64,000 bases of DNA from Acetobacter sp. UBA5411 (GTDB taxonomy: Bacteria > Pseudomonadota > Alphaproteobacteria > Acetobacterales > Acetobacteraceae), in NCBI RefSeq assembly GCF_002409645.1, contig NZ_DHNR01000040.1, positions 67,954 to 131,953 of the forward strand, read 5' to 3'. Below, in pieces: positions 9,300-18,246 of this stretch. The notes beneath the pieces were generated by a model that searched no databases, was not told the origin of the DNA, and worked only from the letters and a program-made list of their open reading frames with translations. The position numbers and the translations under genes were made by a program. How positions within the stretch are numbered: the first letter of the stretch is position 1; the number at the start of each line of letters is the position of its first letter.

Positions 9300-9839
9300 T
9301 CAGCCTGCCGCCGGCTGGGAACGTCGGGACTGCCAGAGAGCCAGAAAATCAATCTGCTGGATGATGACGGGAATGAAGCCAGCCTCACGCGTCAGATCAG
9401 CCAGATAGTTCCGGGCAGCAGGGAAGAGCATTTTCGGAGCTTCAACCAGCAGCATCGGCTCAAACGACTCTGTCGTCACGTTGCGCAGGGTGAACATCCC
9501 CGAATAGGTGATCTGGGTTTCAAACAGCGTCGGCGCTTCGCTACCGTCCACAGGCGTGTCACCACGTCCCACGCAGTTCATCACTATGTCGACTTCGAAA
9601 TCTGGCTGATTTTCCGCAATCTGCCGCGCCATGACGTCCAGCGTCATGGATGTATTGGGACGAACGGGCGGGCGGGTATGCAGCAGGGCTGAATCGAGCG
9701 CCCTGAACGATACGCTGCGGATATACTGTGCACCCATCAGAAGCGTCGGTGTTGCAGGTGCCTTTGATCCGGAACCGCCCACGCTATCCGTAGGATTTCC
9801 CGCACCTGTGACTGTTTCCATCGTATTCTGATCGGCCAT
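9300..9839 (-). CDS. secB: Protein-export chaperone SecB
   Basis: This 179-residue SecB holds unfolded precursor proteins and delivers them to SecA in the cytoplasm. The first 35 residues are a low-complexity Gly/Ser/Pro extension. The fold follows with QYIRSVSFRALDSALL and the strand YSGMFTLRNV. The most conserved block, LLVEAPKMLFPAARNYLADLTREAGF followed by IDFLALWQSR, includes the peptide-binding groove and SecA-contact region. The length is in the alphaproteobacterial range. It is the upstream neighbour of the large glycosyltransferase on the same strand, about 130 bp away, with no obvious functional link. Confidence 0.95.
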   Translation of the reverse strand: MADQNTMETVTGAGNPTDSVGGSGSKAPATPTLLMGAQYIRSVSFRALDSALLHTRPPVRPNTSMTLDVMARQIAENQPDFEVDIVMNCVGRGDTPVDGSEAPTLFETQITYSGMFTLRNVTTESFEPMLLVEAPKMLFPAARNYLADLTREAGFIPVIIQQIDFLALWQSRRSQPAAG

Positions 9840-9935
9840 ACCTGAGGAGACTTTCTGTTACATATAAATCCTGTGCGCAGAAGGGCTTAGCAAACTCCCT
9901 GCAGCACTGCGAGTGTAATCCCAAAGCCATTGCCA

Positions 9936-10244
9936 TTAAATGAAGCGACCATGTAAAATTCCAAGCGCAGGCATCGGCACCCAACCTTTCGGCAGTTCTC
10001 CCTTATAAATCAAAGTGATATGATAATCAGGCGCGGGATCACGTGCCTCGGCTAGGAATCGGGCGTACGCCGTAACCTGCTCCCTTCGCCACTGACAGTC
10101 GGCCAGAGCGGCATCACGCGATGTATGAATACTGGCGACCTTCCGTTTACGTCCGATCATCGCCACCACTGCCCAGATCTTGTCCTTCCCGGACTGTCTG
10201 CTTTCCTTTTTCCCCGGGAGTTCGAACGGCAGAACGGTCACCAT
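9936..10244 (-). CDS. Small hypothetical protein
   Basis: This is a 102-residue protein that I do not recognise. It is soluble and basic in its first half (GKKESRQSGKDK, then MIGRKRKVASIHTSRD), with a mixed alpha/beta look and a C-terminal YHITLIYKGELPKGW segment. The composition resembles a real coding sequence rather than a reversed shadow. The ATG at 10244 has AAGGG eight bases upstream, and an in-frame GTG lies immediately before it. It sits between secB and pabC on the same strand, with about 100 and 210 bp on either side, so it may be monocistronic. No function is assigned. Confidence 0.55.
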   Translation of the reverse strand: MVTVLPFELPGKKESRQSGKDKIWAVVAMIGRKRKVASIHTSRDAALADCQWRREQVTAYARFLAEARDPAPDYHITLIYKGELPKGWVPMPALGILHGRFI

Positions 10245-10455
10245 CACACCGGCCCTTTTTCATCTCTGCCGCTTTGCCCTGCCTGATGATCAGCGTCACA
10301 GACAGGGAAACGATAGAAGGGAAGAGAACGTTCCCTCACGAAACCACGCGCCCCGAAGGATGGCAAGCTGTCTGAGGGTGTCCAGACATGCCTGACATCA
10401 GCAGCACCTCCATCCCGGAACAGCCATGCACGGACCCTTCCTCAACCTCAGCGCA

Positions 10456-11271
10456 TCAGGATGCCACGGTTTCAAATAGAAACGCGCGTAAAGCCCTCTC
10501 CTGTTCCGCATCTTCTCCCAGTTCATGCGTCTCGACAGCAGCAATGGGTTGCAGGGACAGGGCCGATATCAGCCACGCTGCCTTCACTTCCTTTATACGG
10601 ATAAGCGGCACGGACTGTTCGACACAGAGTCCTGCCTCCAGCAGTCTAGCCCGAGACGTCCCCGGCAGGGCACCGTCCTCAACCGGCGGTGTGACCAGCC
10701 GGTCTTCCAACATCAGCAGGATATTCGCAGCACTTGCCTCGGCCACGTTGCCCTGCGCGTCAAGCAGCAGGGCATCATCGTAACCTACGGCGACTGCTTC
10801 CATCCGCGCCATGACCATTGGCAGGTAATTGAGAGATTTGACCTGAGACAGAGGTGAACTTCCATCCCGCATATAACGGCTGACGCCCAGACGAACGGGG
10901 CCGGGTATGGCTTTCGTTGCCGCAGCACAGGTCAGCATGACCGTGAGCTGCACCTGCACGGGAGGGCGAAGTCCGCGCGGCCCACAGCCTCGTGTGACCG
11001 TAAGACGCATACTCCCATCGACGAGACCGGATGCGGTCAGAAGGTCGTCCACAGCCCTCCGGAGTATGATCCGGTCGGGCGGGGGCAGAAGCAGCGTCAC
11101 ACATCCGGTGGTCAGCCGGTCCAGATGCCGCTCCAGCAGGGGCACGCAGCCTGCCGCTACCCGCATGGTCTCGAACAGTCCGTCTCCCAGCAGGAGGCCG
11201 CGATCGGCCGGATCGATTCTGGCCTCACTCGCTGGAACAAGCACGCCGTTAAACCAGATCAACGAGGTCAT
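10456..11271 (-). CDS. pabC: Aminodeoxychorismate lyase (class IV aminotransferase fold)
   Basis: This is a 271-residue PLP enzyme of fold type IV. It probably releases pyruvate from 4-amino-4-deoxychorismate to give p-aminobenzoate for folate. Visible features are IWFNGVLVPASEARI, DRGLLLGDGLFETMRV near the N-terminus, the LTVTRG strand, the PLP-lysine region SQVKSLNYLPMVMARMEA, and NVAEASAANILLM with the conserved EAS. Branched-chain or D-amino-acid aminotransferases share this fold. The ATGA overlap with pabB decides for PabC. The gene starts inside the pabB stop, so translation is coupled. Confidence 0.88.
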   Translation of the reverse strand: MTSLIWFNGVLVPASEARIDPADRGLLLGDGLFETMRVAAGCVPLLERHLDRLTTGCVTLLLPPPDRIILRRAVDDLLTASGLVDGSMRLTVTRGCGPRGLRPPVQVQLTVMLTCAAATKAIPGPVRLGVSRYMRDGSSPLSQVKSLNYLPMVMARMEAVAVGYDDALLLDAQGNVAEASAANILLMLEDRLVTPPVEDGALPGTSRARLLEAGLCVEQSVPLIRIKEVKAAWLISALSLQPIAAVETHELGEDAEQERALRAFLFETVAS

Positions 11272-12623
11272 GCTCCGAACACCTTCAGCAAAGCCTCGCC
11301 TTTCAGCCGCATCTCGTCATATTCGCGTGCGGGATCAGACAACCATGTGATCCCGCCGCCAACGCCGATCCTCAGCCTGTCATCGCAGCACTCCACGCTC
11401 CGGATCACAACCGAACTGTCCACCGCCCCATCCCTGCCAATCCGGAAGACGCTGCCACAATAAGCCCCACGCGCTGACAGTTCGACCTGATCGATGATCT
11501 CCATGGCGCGTTTCTTGGGCGCTCCTGTCACGGAGCCCGGAGGCAATGTAGCCCGCAGAAGGTCGAACGCATCGAGACCGGATTTCAAACGTCCATGCAC
11601 GCAGGAAACGAGATGCTGCACATGGGCGAACGACTCTACTTCACACAGTTGCGGCACCGACACCGAACCGATGTCACAGACACGCCCGATATCATTGCGC
11701 ATCAGGTCGGTAATCATGAGATTTTCGGCATTTTCCTTTTCGTCCCGCCGCAGTTGTTCAGCCAGACGCTGGGTTTCCATCGTATCGCGCCCTAAGGGAG
11801 CAGTTCCCTTGATGGGGCGAGTCTCAACAACACCTTCGCGCGAAAGCGATAGAAACCGCTCCACCGAGGCGCTCAGGAGGGAGAACGGGCGGTCTGCGTT
11901 CCGTCCGCAAAGTCCTCTGAGAAAAGCTCCGAAAGGTGCGGGTGATCCCTGACGCAACAGGCCATATACGGCTAGATCGTCAAAAGCGGAGGGCACATCG
12001 GCCTGCCATCGCAGTGTCAGATTGGCCTGAAAAATGTCGCCTTCGCCAATCAGACGGACAACCTCCCTGACCCCTGAAATCCACTGCTTCCGATCCATGT
12101 CGGGCTGAAAATGCACGGGAGCAAAGTTGGATGACGTCCGCACGCTTTCACCCGGCAGCAAAGGCAGAGTGGCCTTCCCTGCCCTGAAGCAGCGTCGCTC
12201 CAGCCGGTCAAAAGCAAAAACAGTTTCATAAGAGGCCGCAAGAATGTCCGGTGTCTCCGTCCGGTGACGCGACATCACCCCTTCCAGCGCCATGCCCGCA
12301 GCATAAGACGCCAGACCAACCAGCCCTCCTGCAAAAGGAAAATCTGTATGCTCCACAGGCTGCAACCGGGCGTGCATATCCTGTAGATGGTGCCATGCAT
12401 TGCCGGCGACAGGGCGACCATTTCTGATCACGCCATCCCGCGACGATACAAGTGTTTCAGACGGTTCCACGCACAGAAACGACCAACGCGCGCGCTCGTC
12501 ACCGGGGAGAGCGGCAGGCGTCCCGCCACTATCGAGGAGCGCAACCCATGGTGCGGCCTTCCAGACCTGCACAGCGGTCCATGGATCAACCCAAGGGAGT
12601 TCGGTGACAGAGAAAGGCGGCAT
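11268..12623 (-). CDS. pabB: Aminodeoxychorismate synthase component I
   Basis: This 451-residue chorismate-utilising enzyme converts chorismate plus ammonia to aminodeoxychorismate. It has a TrpE/PabB N-terminal domain and a C-terminal chorismate-binding domain. The motif RPIKGTAPLGRD (about 269-280) has the lysine of PabB where anthranilate synthases have alanine. ENLMITDLMRNDIGRVC, PPGSVTGAPKKRAMEIID and a GVGGGITWLSDPAREYDE block complete the active site. It overlaps pabC by four bases. The glutamine amidotransferase partner PabA is not in this window and may be shared with tryptophan synthesis. The ATG at 12623 has only a weak ribosome-binding site. Confidence 0.93.
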   Translation of the reverse strand: MPPFSVTELPWVDPWTAVQVWKAAPWVALLDSGGTPAALPGDERARWSFLCVEPSETLVSSRDGVIRNGRPVAGNAWHHLQDMHARLQPVEHTDFPFAGGLVGLASYAAGMALEGVMSRHRTETPDILAASYETVFAFDRLERRCFRAGKATLPLLPGESVRTSSNFAPVHFQPDMDRKQWISGVREVVRLIGEGDIFQANLTLRWQADVPSAFDDLAVYGLLRQGSPAPFGAFLRGLCGRNADRPFSLLSASVERFLSLSREGVVETRPIKGTAPLGRDTMETQRLAEQLRRDEKENAENLMITDLMRNDIGRVCDIGSVSVPQLCEVESFAHVQHLVSCVHGRLKSGLDAFDLLRATLPPGSVTGAPKKRAMEIIDQVELSARGAYCGSVFRIGRDGAVDSSVVIRSVECCDDRLRIGVGGGITWLSDPAREYDEMRLKGEALLKVFGA

Positions 12624-12887
12624 GCCCGCTTTTTACACACAGATCAGACTTCTGAGAAACACTCCCTTTGGTCATCTCTATTTAATTGTATTTGTGGCGC
12701 GGTTCGCAAACATGCGGCAGGAATTCAGAACCTCCCAGATAGACAATCTGCTCCTACAAAAAAACGCATGGGAGAGACTTTGTCTTTCAGAATCAGAAAG
12801 ATAGCGTTCACATGACACGAAAAATTTCAGTGTCCAACCCTGTCATATTACCCTAAAAGCACATTCATTATCATTCAGGAATAAAAT

Positions 12888-13820
12888 ATGAGCAACACAC
12901 CTTCTCGTCGGGAAGTCGATAAAACAGCCATATTGCTCATGATTTTTCTCTGCATGATATGGGGTCTTCAGCAGACGGCTATTAAAGCAATTTCCGCCGA
13001 TATGGCTCCTGTTCTGCAAGTGGGCATTCGGTCAGTGTTAGCCGCGCTGGTCGTTGGTCTGATCATTATATGGCAGAAAGACTATTCAGCATTTCGCAAA
13101 ATCCCTGTATTCGCCACCCTTGCCGTCGGGATCTTTTTTGCGCTCGAATTCCTACTGACCAGTGAAGGCCTCTGTTTTACGAGCGCTGCTCATATGTCGA
13201 TCTTTCTTTATACCGCACCAATCTTTGCGGCACTGGGACTTCATGTCGGATTGCCTGAAGAGCGCCTTTCTTCAATACAGTGGATCGGTATCGCATTGGC
13301 TTTTCTGGGCGTCGTCGCGTCCTTTGCGGGACCAGGAAGCGGTATGAACGATCCTGCGCTTCACTATGGCTGGGTGGGCGATATACTGGGACTTATGGCG
13401 GGAGCATCGTGGGGCATGACGACCCTTATCATCCGCTTTTCCAACCTTTCGGAAGCCCCGGCCACGGTGACTCTGTTCTGCCAGCTTACTGTTGCCAGTA
13501 TCATACTCATACCGACAGCATTTCTTTCACATCAGACAGTCTTTCACCCGACCCCAATGGTTATCTTCGATTTTATTTTTCAGCTTGTTATTGTTTCCAT
13601 CGTCAGTTTCCTGATCTGGTTTTCTCTTCTCAGAATCTATCTGGCTTCCCGTCTGGGAGCGCTATCGCTTATGACACCGATTTTCGGCATCCTGTTTGGA
13701 GCCGTGCTGCTTCATGAAACACTCAGGCCAGAATTTCTGTTCGGATCGGCCCTGATCCTCAGCGGCATCAGCCTTGTGAGCAAAAAGGCTGTTTTCAAAA
13801 GGAAAGAACGCCACACATGA
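12888..13820 (+). CDS. EamA-family (DMT) transporter
   Basis: This is a 310-residue inner-membrane protein with ten predicted helices in two EamA repeats. The first begins FLCMIWGLQQTAIKAI, with the characteristic WG, and the second begins ILGLMAGASWGMTTLIIR. The C-terminus is basic (KKAVFKRKERHT). Members export amino acids, nucleosides or drugs; nothing here fixes the substrate. It is divergent from pabB across a 264-bp region. ATG 12888 has AGGA ahead of it (CAGGAATAAAAT). It converges on the nuclease gene. Confidence 0.88.
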   Translation: MSNTPSRREVDKTAILLMIFLCMIWGLQQTAIKAISADMAPVLQVGIRSVLAALVVGLIIIWQKDYSAFRKIPVFATLAVGIFFALEFLLTSEGLCFTSAAHMSIFLYTAPIFAALGLHVGLPEERLSSIQWIGIALAFLGVVASFAGPGSGMNDPALHYGWVGDILGLMAGASWGMTTLIIRFSNLSEAPATVTLFCQLTVASIILIPTAFLSHQTVFHPTPMVIFDFIFQLVIVSIVSFLIWFSLLRIYLASRLGALSLMTPIFGILFGAVLLHETLRPEFLFGSALILSGISLVSKKAVFKRKERHT

Positions 13821-13981
13821 ATATTCTTTTGAGAATAAACAGAAAAATCCTTCGTGTACCTACGCACCATACAGAAGGACAGTCCGCACAAACCCAATTA
13901 CGCAGATGATATTTGGCTCGATAAAACCATTAACTATTCAACCCCATATTTTTTGCAAATATTCAAAAGCAAAAAAGAAAA

Positions 13982-14731
13982 TCAGGGCAAGAGGATTCGA
14001 TCCAGAGCAGGATTCCGAATTTTGTCAGACAATGGAACGCCCGGAAATGGATCAATCCCTGTCACACGCTGTAGAGAAGCCTGACTGACGGCATTGCAAC
14101 GGTATGGTGCGGTGTTCTTGCAGACAATCACTGAAACCGATTTCTTCGATGGCACATAGACCGCTTTCCAGAGCGATGAAGGCACACGAACATGATCCGG
14201 ACCAATCGTCCCCAAGGGAGCACGGAAAGCGGGTCCTGTCACTACATAGGCTTCCCGATAGCGTTTCACACTTTTTCGGACATTGGCTTCAAGATGGTTC
14301 CATGATCCCGAATTCAGACGCGCCGCCTGAGGAACGATGTTGGATAACAGGAATGTTTCTGCCCGAGCGGTTTTCGTGGATACATCACCTGAAGGCGTCA
14401 GATGACCGCGCGACCATCCCGAACGTTTGTAATCCATCAGTTCCGATCGATCCTCAAGCGGCAGCCTGAGATCTTCCTGAAACTCCGCCCTACCCTCCAG
14501 CGCTTCCGCCTGAGCAATACTGTCGGCAGTCAGATGCTCCGCGCTCCATGCGGCTTCTTTATCCTGAGCTGAATACCCTATCGCAAAAGAGAGTGAACAG
14601 AGCGGCAGCAGCTCCCGAGAGGAAGCTGCTGGCTGGCTTTGCGCGGCAAAATGATCGGAACATGCTGCGCTGGCAGAAATGGGCATCAGAAATGCCAGCA
14701 GAGCAAAAAGCCATAATAAGAGATGATTCAT
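13982..14731 (-). CDS. Secreted DNA/RNA non-specific endonuclease (EXOG/NucA type)
   Basis: This 249-residue protein has a clear signal peptide (MNHLLLWLFALLAFLMPISASA). The beta-beta-alpha-metal nuclease core follows: SRGH at 107-110 with candidate general base His110, then LLSNIVPQAARLNSGSWNHLE, in which Asn140 and Glu148 keep the N-x7-E spacing of the Mg site. SRGH replaces the DRGH of Serratia nuclease; the same change occurs in EXOG-type enzymes, so activity is expected. Three or four cysteines suggest disulphides in the periplasm or outside. It probably degrades extracellular nucleic acid for nutrients. It is on the same strand as, and downstream of, the SGNH protein gene (101-bp gap). 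Confidence 0.87.
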   Translation of the reverse strand: MNHLLLWLFALLAFLMPISASAACSDHFAAQSQPAASSRELLPLCSLSFAIGYSAQDKEAAWSAEHLTADSIAQAEALEGRAEFQEDLRLPLEDRSELMDYKRSGWSRGHLTPSGDVSTKTARAETFLLSNIVPQAARLNSGSWNHLEANVRKSVKRYREAYVVTGPAFRAPLGTIGPDHVRVPSSLWKAVYVPSKKSVSVIVCKNTAPYRCNAVSQASLQRVTGIDPFPGVPLSDKIRNPALDRILLP

Positions 14732-14789
14732 GCAGCAAAGTGTGCCGCATAGTCTGCATGCAGATCAATGTCTGGAAAATATGGAATTT

Positions 14790-14820
14790 CCTGTGCCGAA
14801 GATCGGCTCTTCAGCACAGG
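14790..14820 (-). terminator. Hairpin after the SGNH protein gene
   Basis: An inverted repeat pairs CCTGTGC with GCACAGG, with an inner GAAGA/TCTTC extension after one mismatch. It lies 12 bp beyond the stop codon of the SGNH protein gene. The following bases are A/T-rich but contain no clean T-run, so this is a tentative terminator. Confidence 0.35.
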
Positions 14821-14832
14821 AAACTTACGAAA

Positions 14833-17800
14833 TCAGAAAAATGTGTAGGACTGGCTTCTTTTACTTTCCAGCGACGTCACGATGGAAGCCTGCACAACAG
14901 GTGCCACAAGTGCATGTCCCGGAGCCAGCGGATGCACATCATCCGTGTAGATGTACCATCCCGTATTTTTCTCAAGTGTATTTGAGAGATCGGAACCGAT
15001 ATCAATCGTCGCCACTTTTGAATCACCCGGGTAAGCAGAACGATAACTATTCATGGCGTTATTGAAAACTGCCAGCCATGATGCGGCATATTTCGGAGCA
15101 TAATGGAAACCGAATGGAACAATCTGGAAAAGCCACGCATCCGGTGCTGCCTGACGATGAGCGGCCATCGCCTGCGTCATGGCTGCCTGCGAATCTGACG
15201 TATTGGATTTGCTCAGAGCCTCATTGGTCAGATAATTGACAGCAATGGCGACAGGCTCTGTCCCAACGTCTCCATAGGCAGAAAGATGGTTGTTACTGTC
15301 AAGCGCTGAGACATTTTCATCGATCTTGTTCCAACGACTTTTACTGTCATCATAGGTTCCACCACTGCCGGAACTGGATCCGGAGACATAGTAATAGGGC
15401 GGAACGTCCGCACCGCTATCTCCACTGATGAGATAACCGGAATAACCACAGGCGGAAACACAGACCTCATATCCCAGTGCTCTCAAACCCTGCAGAACCT
15501 GAAATGTGTAACCGTAAACAATATTATCCTTGTTGTTGTTCGCCTTGATACCTTCTGTGATACTGTCACCAATAATCTTGACCCAGCCTTTTGTGCCCGC
15601 GGTCGAAACCCCTGCACTCGAGCTGTCATCAAGCGTCACTCCTGATACGACCAGATTGTTCGCACCCTGATTCCAGCGGGCACTCTGCGGCGTATTACTC
15701 ATAATGGCAAAAAGGACATTTTCTGAAGACGCCGTAATTCCGGACAGCGTGATATCTCCTGTCGCCGCGACTGTCGTGCCGACACCATTGAGATACAGGG
15801 TAACATTCGCTCCTGTTCCGCTGGGGCCCAAGTGAAGGGTTGCCGTCGGGTTGGCTGATGCGGTCCATGTAAAGACAAAATAGGCCCCTACGTTCCATGT
15901 ACGACGCCATGCAGATCCTGCGCGCCCTTCGTCTCCGTACCAGTTGCCGGGAGAGAAGAGGAAAGCGGGCGAATCAACCGTGATAGTACCGCCCGTTACG
16001 GGAGCAACCGGCGTTGCCGTCTGTTCTGCCGCCTGTGTCGTGCCGACAGAATTGGTTGCACCAACCTTCACATAGATCGGTGCACCATTTGTCAGACCGG
16101 TAATCGTATAGGAACCGGGTGCAGCCAGCGTGGTGACCGGAGAGCTGCTTTCACCTCCAGCACTTGTGCCCACAAAAATCGGATAGCCTGTAATGGCAGC
16201 GCCACCCGTGGAAGTCGGCGCCACAACTGTCACCGTAACCTGCCCGGAACCAGCAGCAAGAGTAAAGGAAGGAGCCGATGGTGCTGTCGCCTGCGAAATG
16301 ACAGTCAGTGACAACGCCGACGGGTTGGTAAGATTTCCGCTATTCGTCGTGGATAAGGAACCGGAACCGACCGCAGAAGGTGTGAAGGTGAACGTGGCCC
16401 CACTTGCGCTTCCCGCAGCAAGCACAACAGTCGCAGGAGAAAATGTACCCGCAAGTGTGCACTGGGGCGTGACAGTAACCGCAGACGACGGAGCAGCGTT
16501 CGGCGTAACCGTATAGGTTGCTGCGGTATTCACAGCCAGACTGGAAGATCCACTCAACGTATAGGCCGTGGCTGCAGGCGCAACCGGTGTTGAGGTCTGT
16601 TCGGCCGCTTTTGTGGTGCCTACTGAATTGGTTGCGCCAACGGTCACATAGACAGGTGTGCCGTTTGTCAGACCGGTGATCGTATAGGAACCGGCAGCTG
16701 TCAGCGTGGTGACAGGAGAGCTGCTTTCACCTCCGGCACTTGTACCCACAAAAATCGGATAACCCGAAATGGCAGCCCCCCCTGTAGAGGTCGACGCCAC
16801 CACTTTCACAGTGACCTGACCTGAACCCGCTGTAAGAGTGAAGGAAGGAGCTGACGGCGCTGTCGCTGGCGCGCTGGCTGTCAGTGACAGGGCTGAAGGA
16901 TTGGTCAGATTCCCATTATTGGTCGTGGACAAGGAGCCTGAACCGACTGCGGATGGCGTGAAAGTAAACGTAACACCACTGGAACTTCCCGCAGGAAGTG
17001 TGACAGTCGCAGGAGAAAACGTACCGGCAAGTGTGCACACGGGTGTGACAACCACCGCCGCAGCAGGCTCTCCGTTCGGTGTGACCGTATAGGTTGCGGC
17101 GGTATTCACTGTCAGACTGGAAGAGCCGGTGAGAGTATAGGCCGTTGCCGTAGTAGCGGCAGCATCACCGCTGTAAACAGAGATTTCCTTGATACCCGCA
17201 GCATTGCTACTACTAGCGGAATAGGCACAGAGACCGAATGATCCAGCGACATTCTGAAGTGCCGAAGCATTCAGTGTTGCGTTACCCGTAACCGTTGCGC
17301 TGCCAAGAGTAGCACCGGCAGAATTGGTCACGGTAATGACCATGGAAGATGTTGTGGATGTATCCTGTGTGAGCTGGACATCAACCGTAATCAGGTCGCC
17401 ACTGGACGGCTGCGTCGAAAGCGCCTGACTTAGAAACTGCGTAAGTTTCCCCGACACTGCCGCAAAACCATGCAGGTAAAAACCGGATGTATTATGATCA
17501 ACGCTGAGCAGATACCCTTGGAATGCTGTTGACCCTGTACCCCGGTTTGCCCGAAGCATAAAATAGATTGTCTGATTGGTATCAATATGAACCTGAGCCG
17601 TCATGCGACCAGACATCGCGTCTTCCGACTGCGGCCGGTATAGAGGTCCACCAGTCCAGGGAGCACTTTCCTTGATCGACGTCAGATAATCCTGCGTTGT
17701 ATCGGACACGAGTGTCGTGCTCGACCAGGCATTGCCTACAAGATCAATCCATCCGTCCAGAAGCGTCTGGCCGGCAGCAACCGGGCCTGCTGCTGCCGTA

Positions 17801-17835
17801 ACTGTAGTATCGGCAAGCTGCGTCCATGTGACCAT
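14833..17835 (-). CDS. Modular Ig-like/Fn3/SGNH-hydrolase surface or secreted protein (catalytic residues intact)
   Basis: This is a 1000-residue modular protein without a signal peptide. Residues 1-225 form a lectin/LamG-like beta domain. Two tandem 192-residue units follow (232-423 and 424-615), each an Ig-like domain (YTLTGSSSL...FSPATV...TFTFTPSAVGSGSLSTTN) plus a fibronectin-III-like domain (APSAPSFTL...GYPIFVGTSAGG). Residues 620-750 form a beta-sandwich (FLFSPGNWYGDEGR) and the end is an SGNH/GDSL esterase domain. GDSITEG gives nucleophile Ser758 and TDDVHPL gives Asp965/His968. It probably deacylates a polysaccharide or glycan, and the export route is unknown. The ATG has AAGGA nine bases upstream. 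A paralogue at 31382-33463 lacks the catalytic Ser and His. Confidence 0.85.
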   Translation of the reverse strand: MVTWTQLADTTVTAAAGPVAAGQTLLDGWIDLVGNAWSSTTLVSDTTQDYLTSIKESAPWTGGPLYRPQSEDAMSGRMTAQVHIDTNQTIYFMLRANRGTGSTAFQGYLLSVDHNTSGFYLHGFAAVSGKLTQFLSQALSTQPSSGDLITVDVQLTQDTSTTSSMVITVTNSAGATLGSATVTGNATLNASALQNVAGSFGLCAYSASSSNAAGIKEISVYSGDAAATTATAYTLTGSSSLTVNTAATYTVTPNGEPAAAVVVTPVCTLAGTFSPATVTLPAGSSSGVTFTFTPSAVGSGSLSTTNNGNLTNPSALSLTASAPATAPSAPSFTLTAGSGQVTVKVVASTSTGGAAISGYPIFVGTSAGGESSSPVTTLTAAGSYTITGLTNGTPVYVTVGATNSVGTTKAAEQTSTPVAPAATAYTLSGSSSLAVNTAATYTVTPNAAPSSAVTVTPQCTLAGTFSPATVVLAAGSASGATFTFTPSAVGSGSLSTTNSGNLTNPSALSLTVISQATAPSAPSFTLAAGSGQVTVTVVAPTSTGGAAITGYPIFVGTSAGGESSSPVTTLAAPGSYTITGLTNGAPIYVKVGATNSVGTTQAAEQTATPVAPVTGGTITVDSPAFLFSPGNWYGDEGRAGSAWRRTWNVGAYFVFTWTASANPTATLHLGPSGTGANVTLYLNGVGTTVAATGDITLSGITASSENVLFAIMSNTPQSARWNQGANNLVVSGVTLDDSSSAGVSTAGTKGWVKIIGDSITEGIKANNNKDNIVYGYTFQVLQGLRALGYEVCVSACGYSGYLISGDSGADVPPYYYVSGSSSGSGGTYDDSKSRWNKIDENVSALDSNNHLSAYGDVGTEPVAIAVNYLTNEALSKSNTSDSQAAMTQAMAAHRQAAPDAWLFQIVPFGFHYAPKYAASWLAVFNNAMNSYRSAYPGDSKVATIDIGSDLSNTLEKNTGWYIYTDDVHPLAPGHALVAPVVQASIVTSLESKRSQSYTFF
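15991..16566. repeat. Tandem coding repeat, copy 2 (Ig-like + Fn3 unit)
   Basis: This is the second of two directly adjacent 576-bp units inside the SGNH protein gene (residues 424-615). Landmarks such as ATAGGC at 16561 and 17137 recur exactly 576 bp apart, and the two protein units match almost throughout without gaps. It arose by in-frame duplication. Confidence 0.85.
16567..17142. repeat. Tandem coding repeat, copy 1 (Ig-like + Fn3 unit)
   Basis: This is the first unit (residues 232-423) of the 576-bp in-frame duplication. It differs from copy 2 mainly at synonymous sites and at scattered Ala/Val/Thr/Ser exchanges, which suggests the duplication is not brand new. Confidence 0.85.
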
Positions 17836-18246
17836 ATATAAAATTCCTTGAAATAAATTGGATAAAATCCATTGGTCGTAGAGGTCGCAACAGGAGTAGC
17901 TGTCCCTACCTCTTTTGTTGGTTTCAAAAAATAGTCAGATAAAAATTCATGATTTTATACATGAAATTTTCAGTCTATTTTCCAGGCATGACAAAGAAGG
18001 CTCTCTGAAAAACAGATACCTTCATCAGATCCAGCCAGATAATTACACTCTATTTATATAGTTCTTCTGTTTTCAGTCAGGATTACAAAGAAACATCTTT
18101 TAACGACAGAAATGTTTTGAGAAAAAATAAAACGGAGTTTTCAAAAATACAAAAACATGAAGGCACAACTCTGGCCAGCCAATCCGCAACCCAGCCCACC
18201 CTGATACCGTTTTATCCTGTCTCAAACCGAACGGATAAGAGACAGA
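17836..18246. other. AT-rich intergenic region, upstream of the SGNH protein gene
   Basis: This 411-bp stretch has no supported gene and is clearly more AT-rich than its flanks. It holds the 5' region of the SGNH gene: an AAGGA ribosome-binding site at its left end and an inverted repeat TTCATG-N8-CATGAA at 17946-17965, which could be an operator or a weak hairpin. No promoter could be fixed with confidence. Confidence 0.5.

Noticed and set aside
12863..12879. Fur-like ATTCATTATCATTC string before the EamA gene
   Set aside because: Only part of a hexamer repeat matches the consensus, it is not palindromic, and the gene has no iron connection.
13982..14731. Inactivated nuclease because of SRGH instead of DRGH
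   Set aside because: EXOG-type enzymes carry SRGH naturally, and His110, Asn140 and Glu148 keep the expected spacing.
15991..17142. CRISPR- or transposon-like repeat
   Set aside because: The repetition is a single in-frame tandem duplication of a protein module, with no spacers, terminal inverted repeats or transposase.
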